Assembly: GCA_900543295.1 (NCBI GenBank)
Contig: UQQY01000091.1
Span: 1-8,915 of the forward strand
DNA length: 8,915 nucleotides
Reading direction: 5' to 3'
Origin: an uncultured Oscillospiraceae bacterium
Lineage (GTDB): Bacteria; Bacillota; Clostridia; Oscillospirales; Ruminococcaceae
Shown here: piece by piece, positions 6,662-8,915 of the stretch
Layout of the letters: the number at the start of each line of letters is the position of its first letter
Numbering within the stretch: the first letter of the stretch is position 1
Position numbers and translations under genes: made by a program
The notes under the pieces: model-generated
What the model saw: only the letters and a program-made list of their open reading frames with translations
The model's database searches: none
Told to the model about the DNA's origin: nothing

Positions 6662-6680
6662 GCAAACTGCAAATTTTTTT
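6652..6680 (+). terminator. Intrinsic terminator overlapping the carboxypeptidase stop codon
   Basis: ATTTGCA (6652-6658) pairs with TGCAAAT (6668-6674) around a 9-nt loop containing the TGA, followed by a run of seven T (6674-6680). An alternative fold, TTTGC-atga-GCAAA, uses the same bases. The stem is short and A/T-rich, so termination may be partial. Confidence 0.55.
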
Positions 6681-6700
6681 CATCTTTTATACGAAAACGC

Positions 6701-6729
6701 TTGAATTAGATCCCGTTTTATTGTAGAAT
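6701..6729 (+). promoter_or_regulatory. Vegetative (SigA-type) promoter of pgi
   Basis: TTGAAT (6701-6706) and TAGAAT (6724-6729) are 17 bp apart, placing the transcription start about 35 nt before the pgi ATG. It is one of the two clearest promoters in the window. Confidence 0.75.
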
Positions 6730-6770
6730 TAAACCATAAGATAATCTACTTCAAAACGGAGATGAGCGGT

Positions 6771-8101
6771 ATGGCATTAAAATTAAACGATACCTATGTA
6801 AAGCAATTCATCGCGCAGGATGAGCTGGCGGGAATGTCCCCCCAGATTGCTGCGGCGGAACAAATGCTGAAGACCGGCTCCGGTCTCGGCAGTGATTTTC
6901 TCGGTTGGATTGACCTTCCGGTTAATTATGACAGGGAGGAATTTGCACGCATTCAGAAAGCGGCTCAAAAAATTAAATCCGACTCCGACATTCTTATTGT
7001 GATCGGCATCGGCGGTTCCTATTTGGGCGCGCGCGCTGCAATCGAGCTGTTGAAATCGCCGTTTTACAACAACCTGAAAAAAGATACGCCGGATATTTAT
7101 TTTGTCGGCAACAACATCAATCCGACTTATTTAAACGAAATCCTTTCCATCTGTGAAGGAAAGGATATTTCCGTCAATATCATTTCAAAATCCGGCACCA
7201 CGACGGAACCGGCGCTCGCTTTCCGCGTATTCCGCGAGCTTCTGATTGAAAAATACGGCGCAGACGAGGCCAAACATCGTATATATGCCACTACCGACAA
7301 AGCGCGCGGCACGCTTAAGGAACTGTCCGATGCAGAAGGTTATGAAACGTTTGTCATTCCCGACGACGTTGGCGGGCGGTTCTCCGTTCTGACCGCCGTC
7401 GGTCTGCTGCCGATTGCCGTTGCAGGCGCTGATATTACCGCTCTGATGGAGGGCGCAGCAGCAGCGCGTGCAGACTATGCCGAGCCGGATATTAACAAAA
7501 ACGACTGCTACAAATACGTCGCTTATCGCAACACGCTGTACCGCAAAGGCAAAGCGATTGAACTGCTTGTAAGCTACGATCCGGCCTTTGCCATGATGAA
7601 CGAGTGGTTTAAACAGCTTTTCGGCGAAAGCGAAGGCAAGGATCAAAAGGGCATCTTCCCGGCAAGCGTCGTCTTCTCGACCGACCTGCACTCAATGGGT
7701 CAGTTCATTCAGGACGGCTCGCGCGTCATGTTCGAAACAGTCGTGGATTTTGCAAAGCCAAAGCAGGACTTCTATATCAAGGCTGATCCGACCAACTTTG
7801 ACGGCTTGAATTTCCTCTCTGAACGCAACATGTCAACCGCAAGGCCATGCAGGGCACCATCCTTGCGCATACCGAGGGCGGCGTGCCGAATCTTGTCTTA
7901 GAGGTGCCGGAAATCAATGAGCACGAACTCGGCTATCTTATTTACTTCTTCGAAAAGGCATGCGGTCTTTCCGGCTATGTGCTGGGCGTCAACCCCTTCA
8001 ATCAGCCGGGCGTTGAGAGTTATAAGAAAAACATGTTTGCACTTCTGAACAAGCCGGGCTATGAGGAAGAGCGCGCTGCGCTGGAGGCAAAGCTGCACTG
8101 A
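6771..8101 (+). pseudogene. pgi: Glucose-6-phosphate isomerase, frameshifted near 7830
   Basis: Converts glucose-6-phosphate and fructose-6-phosphate in glycolysis, in the cytosol. The first frame (6771-7901) encodes GIGGSYLGARA (79-89), the sugar-phosphate loop SKSGTT (139-144), PGI signature 1 DVGGRFSVLTAVG (199-211) and the Firmicute-type KQLFGESEGK stretch, and is genuine to about N353. It then goes out of frame and ends in unrelated residues. Homology resumes at 7832 in another frame (VNRKAMQGTILAHTEGG onward) and runs to the TGA at 8099-8101. That part carries PGI signature 2 with its conserved lysine (NPFNQPGVESYKK). Repaired length would be about 445 residues, normal for Firmicutes. 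The start is ATG at 6771, 9 nt after GGAG (6758-6761); the ATG at 6762 abuts the SD. The rest of both frames is clean, so a sequencing or assembly error, or a very recent mutation, is likely. Confidence 0.88.
7827..7837 (+). other. Frameshift point in pgi
   Basis: Codon AAC (7827-7829) is the last in-frame residue. The downstream frame resumes with GTC at 7832. Compared with the LAGxTxDFVNKKA stretch I recall from Firmicute homologues, 14 nt stand where 21 are expected, so 7 nt appear to be missing. An ancestral AACATGTCNTATGTCAAC would contain ATGTC twice, 7 nt apart, and losing one copy would give exactly the present sequence. This reconstruction is inference. Confidence 0.7.
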
Positions 8102-8123
8102 GCGCATGCATAGGGACATGACG

Positions 8124-8139
8124 CTGGAGTTTACTCCGG
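8124..8139 (+). other. Small hairpin between pgi and the P-loop gene
   Basis: CTGGAG and CTCCGG pair (one wobble) around TTTA, with only a short TTTC tail. It is too weak to call a terminator; it may be an mRNA-processing or spacer structure within a pgi transcript. Confidence 0.25.
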
Positions 8140-8168
8140 TTTCAAATAAAACAATGGAGGATACGACT

Positions 8169-8585
8169 ATGATTAAACTGATTATCGGCAAAAAAGGCAG
8201 CGGAAAAACAAAATTGCTGATCGATAAGGTTAATACCGCGGTTCAGAATACAAACGGCTATGTTGTCTGCATCGAAAAGGGGATGAAGCTTACCTTTGAG
8301 ATCGATCATGCGGTTCGTCTGATTGACGCGGATGAATACGCTATCAAAGGCTACGATGCGTTTTATGGTTTTGTTTCCGGTGTGCTGGCCGGTAACTATG
8401 ATATCAAAGAGATTTTTATCGACGGTATCTTAAAAATCGGTGAGAAGGCCGGTGCAAAGGACTATGAGGGCTTGGGCGCTCTGCTCGAAAAGCTCTATAA
8501 GCAAATTCCGTCGGATGTCACCCTGGTCTTTACTGTATCGGCTGACCAGACTGATCTTCCGGACAGCGTACTGAAATTCTCGTAA
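8169..8585 (+). CDS. Small P-loop NTP-binding protein of unknown function
   Basis: Protein of 138 residues, predicted cytosolic. Walker A is GKKGSGKT (7-14) directly after the first beta strand (MIKLII). A Walker B-like strand EIFIDG ends at D85, and FTVSADQTDLP (121-131) could be the next strand with its sensor-like turn. No RecA, AAA+ or ABC signature is visible and the protein is very short, so it looks like a minimal P-loop domain. Similar clostridial proteins are sometimes labelled as PilT-like ATPases, but no PilT motif is visible here and I do not adopt that name. The start is ATG at 8169, with SD GGAGG (8156-8160) 8 nt upstream; the in-frame ATG at 8154 precedes that SD. It lies 67 bp after pgi and is probably cotranscribed with it, ending at the terminator at 8642-8681. 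Confidence 0.8.
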   Translation: MIKLIIGKKGSGKTKLLIDKVNTAVQNTNGYVVCIEKGMKLTFEIDHAVRLIDADEYAIKGYDAFYGFVSGVLAGNYDIKEIFIDGILKIGEKAGAKDYEGLGALLEKLYKQIPSDVTLVFTVSADQTDLPDSVLKFS

Positions 8586-8641
8586 GCGCTGCGCATATAA
8601 AAAACGGCCTGCTGTACAGGGCTTCGTCTAAGATGAAAAGA

Positions 8642-8681
8642 ACGGCACGTTCGATTACACATCGGGCGTGCCGTCTTTCTT
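8642..8681 (+). terminator. Intrinsic terminator after the P-loop gene
   Basis: A 14-bp stem (8642-8655 with 8661-8674, two T-G wobbles in the middle) closes a 5-nt loop TACAC, followed by the pyrimidine tail TCTTTCTT. It lies 56 bp after the stop at 8585. Confidence 0.8.
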
Positions 8682-8719
8682 CAAATTAGTTGGTAAAACA
8701 AACATAAAGGAGAAATGAA

Positions 8720-8915
8720 ATGAAGCATCCGTCAAAAAGAAGCATCTTTATCATAACAGGAATTGTTTCCGTCCTGTTGACAACCGGCATTGTGCTGTTT
8801 TTACTGACCAGGCCATCCTTTACCTTGAAGAGTGACGCTCCGTCTGTTATTGAAGCGGGCAGCGAATTTGACCCGCTTGATTTTGTCGATACTGTAAAAT
8901 TCGCAAAGCATGAGG
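8720..8915 (+). CDS. Membrane-anchored extracellular protein, N-terminal part only (right edge of window)
   Basis: The first 65 residues are visible: a basic N-terminus (MKHPSKRS), a single hydrophobic segment (about 9-29, IFIITGIVSVLLTTGIVLFLL), then a polar segment starting PSFTLKSDAPSVIEAGSEFDP (30-50). There is no lipobox cysteine, so it is a signal anchor or uncleaved signal peptide. The VIEAGSEFDPLDFV pattern resembles the start of DUF5011/Ig-like extracellular domains, a weak resemblance that is not enough to name it. The start is ATG at 8720, with AAAGGAG (8706-8712) 7 nt upstream; the ATG at 8715 stops after two codons. Only 38 bp separate the preceding terminator tail from this start, and no promoter is recognised there. 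Confidence 0.7.
   Translation, partial: MKHPSKRSIFIITGIVSVLLTTGIVLFLLTRPSFTLKSDAPSVIEAGSEFDPLDFVDTVKFAKHE

Noticed and set aside
6762..6770. Upstream ATG at 6762 as the pgi start
   Set aside because: It touches the SD (GGAG 6758-6761) with no spacer, whereas the ATG at 6771 has 9 nt and begins where the PGI-like sequence starts.
7810..7850. Programmed ribosomal frameshifting in pgi
   Set aside because: No slippery heptamer, no stop-adjacent shift site and no downstream stem or pseudoknot is visible, and PGI is not known to use recoding. About 7 nt also seem to be missing, which recoding would not explain.
8586..8625. Hairpin CCTG-ctgta-CAGG after the P-loop gene as its terminator
   Set aside because: Only four base pairs and no T-tract; the stem at 8642-8681 is much stronger.

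Overview
The window looks like chromosomal DNA from a spore-forming, low-to-mid-GC Gram-positive bacterium, most likely a clostridial (Oscillospiraceae/Ruminococcaceae-like) Firmicute. The reasons are a BceRS-type two-component system with its ABC transporter, a SpoIVFA/SpoIVFB-like pair, a DacF-like D,D-carboxypeptidase, a Firmicute-type glucose-6-phosphate isomerase, purine-rich Shine-Dalgarno sequences before every gene, and use of GTG and TTG starts. I see no mobile element, CRISPR array, tRNA or rRNA.

Layout. Positions 1-2311 (minus strand) hold a peptide-antibiotic sensing and resistance type module, read right to left: an OmpR-family response regulator, a short-loop histidine kinase overlapping it by 4 bp, a 138-bp gap carrying repeated TGAC-type operator boxes, and an ABC ATPase cut by the left edge. 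A permease probably lies just beyond that edge. Positions 2312-2564 are a divergent promoter region, followed by ilvE (plus) and its intrinsic terminator. Positions 3630-3964 are a convergent intergenic region with two strong hairpins. Positions 3965-5373 (minus) hold an M23/LytM-domain membrane protein and an M50 intramembrane protease, overlapping by 4 bp and laid out like spoIVFA-spoIVFB. Diverging from them is a secreted penicillin-binding D,D-carboxypeptidase (plus, 5495-6661).

Positions 6771-8101 are pgi with its own good promoter, but the reading frame breaks near 7830. About 80% of the enzyme is in one frame and the C-terminal part, with the second PGI signature, is in another. A small P-loop protein (8169-8585) and an intrinsic terminator follow. 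A membrane-anchored protein of unknown function begins at 8720 and runs off the right edge.

How they fit: the first block is an envelope-stress circuit, in which sensor and regulator probably control the transporter through the boxes at 529-568 and possibly themselves through the box at 2399-2412. The middle block is sporulation and cell-wall related. The ilvE and pgi genes are housekeeping metabolism. Most of the window is ordinary. The best points for a second look are the operator boxes, the intact zinc ligands in the SpoIVFA-like protein, and the pgi frameshift.
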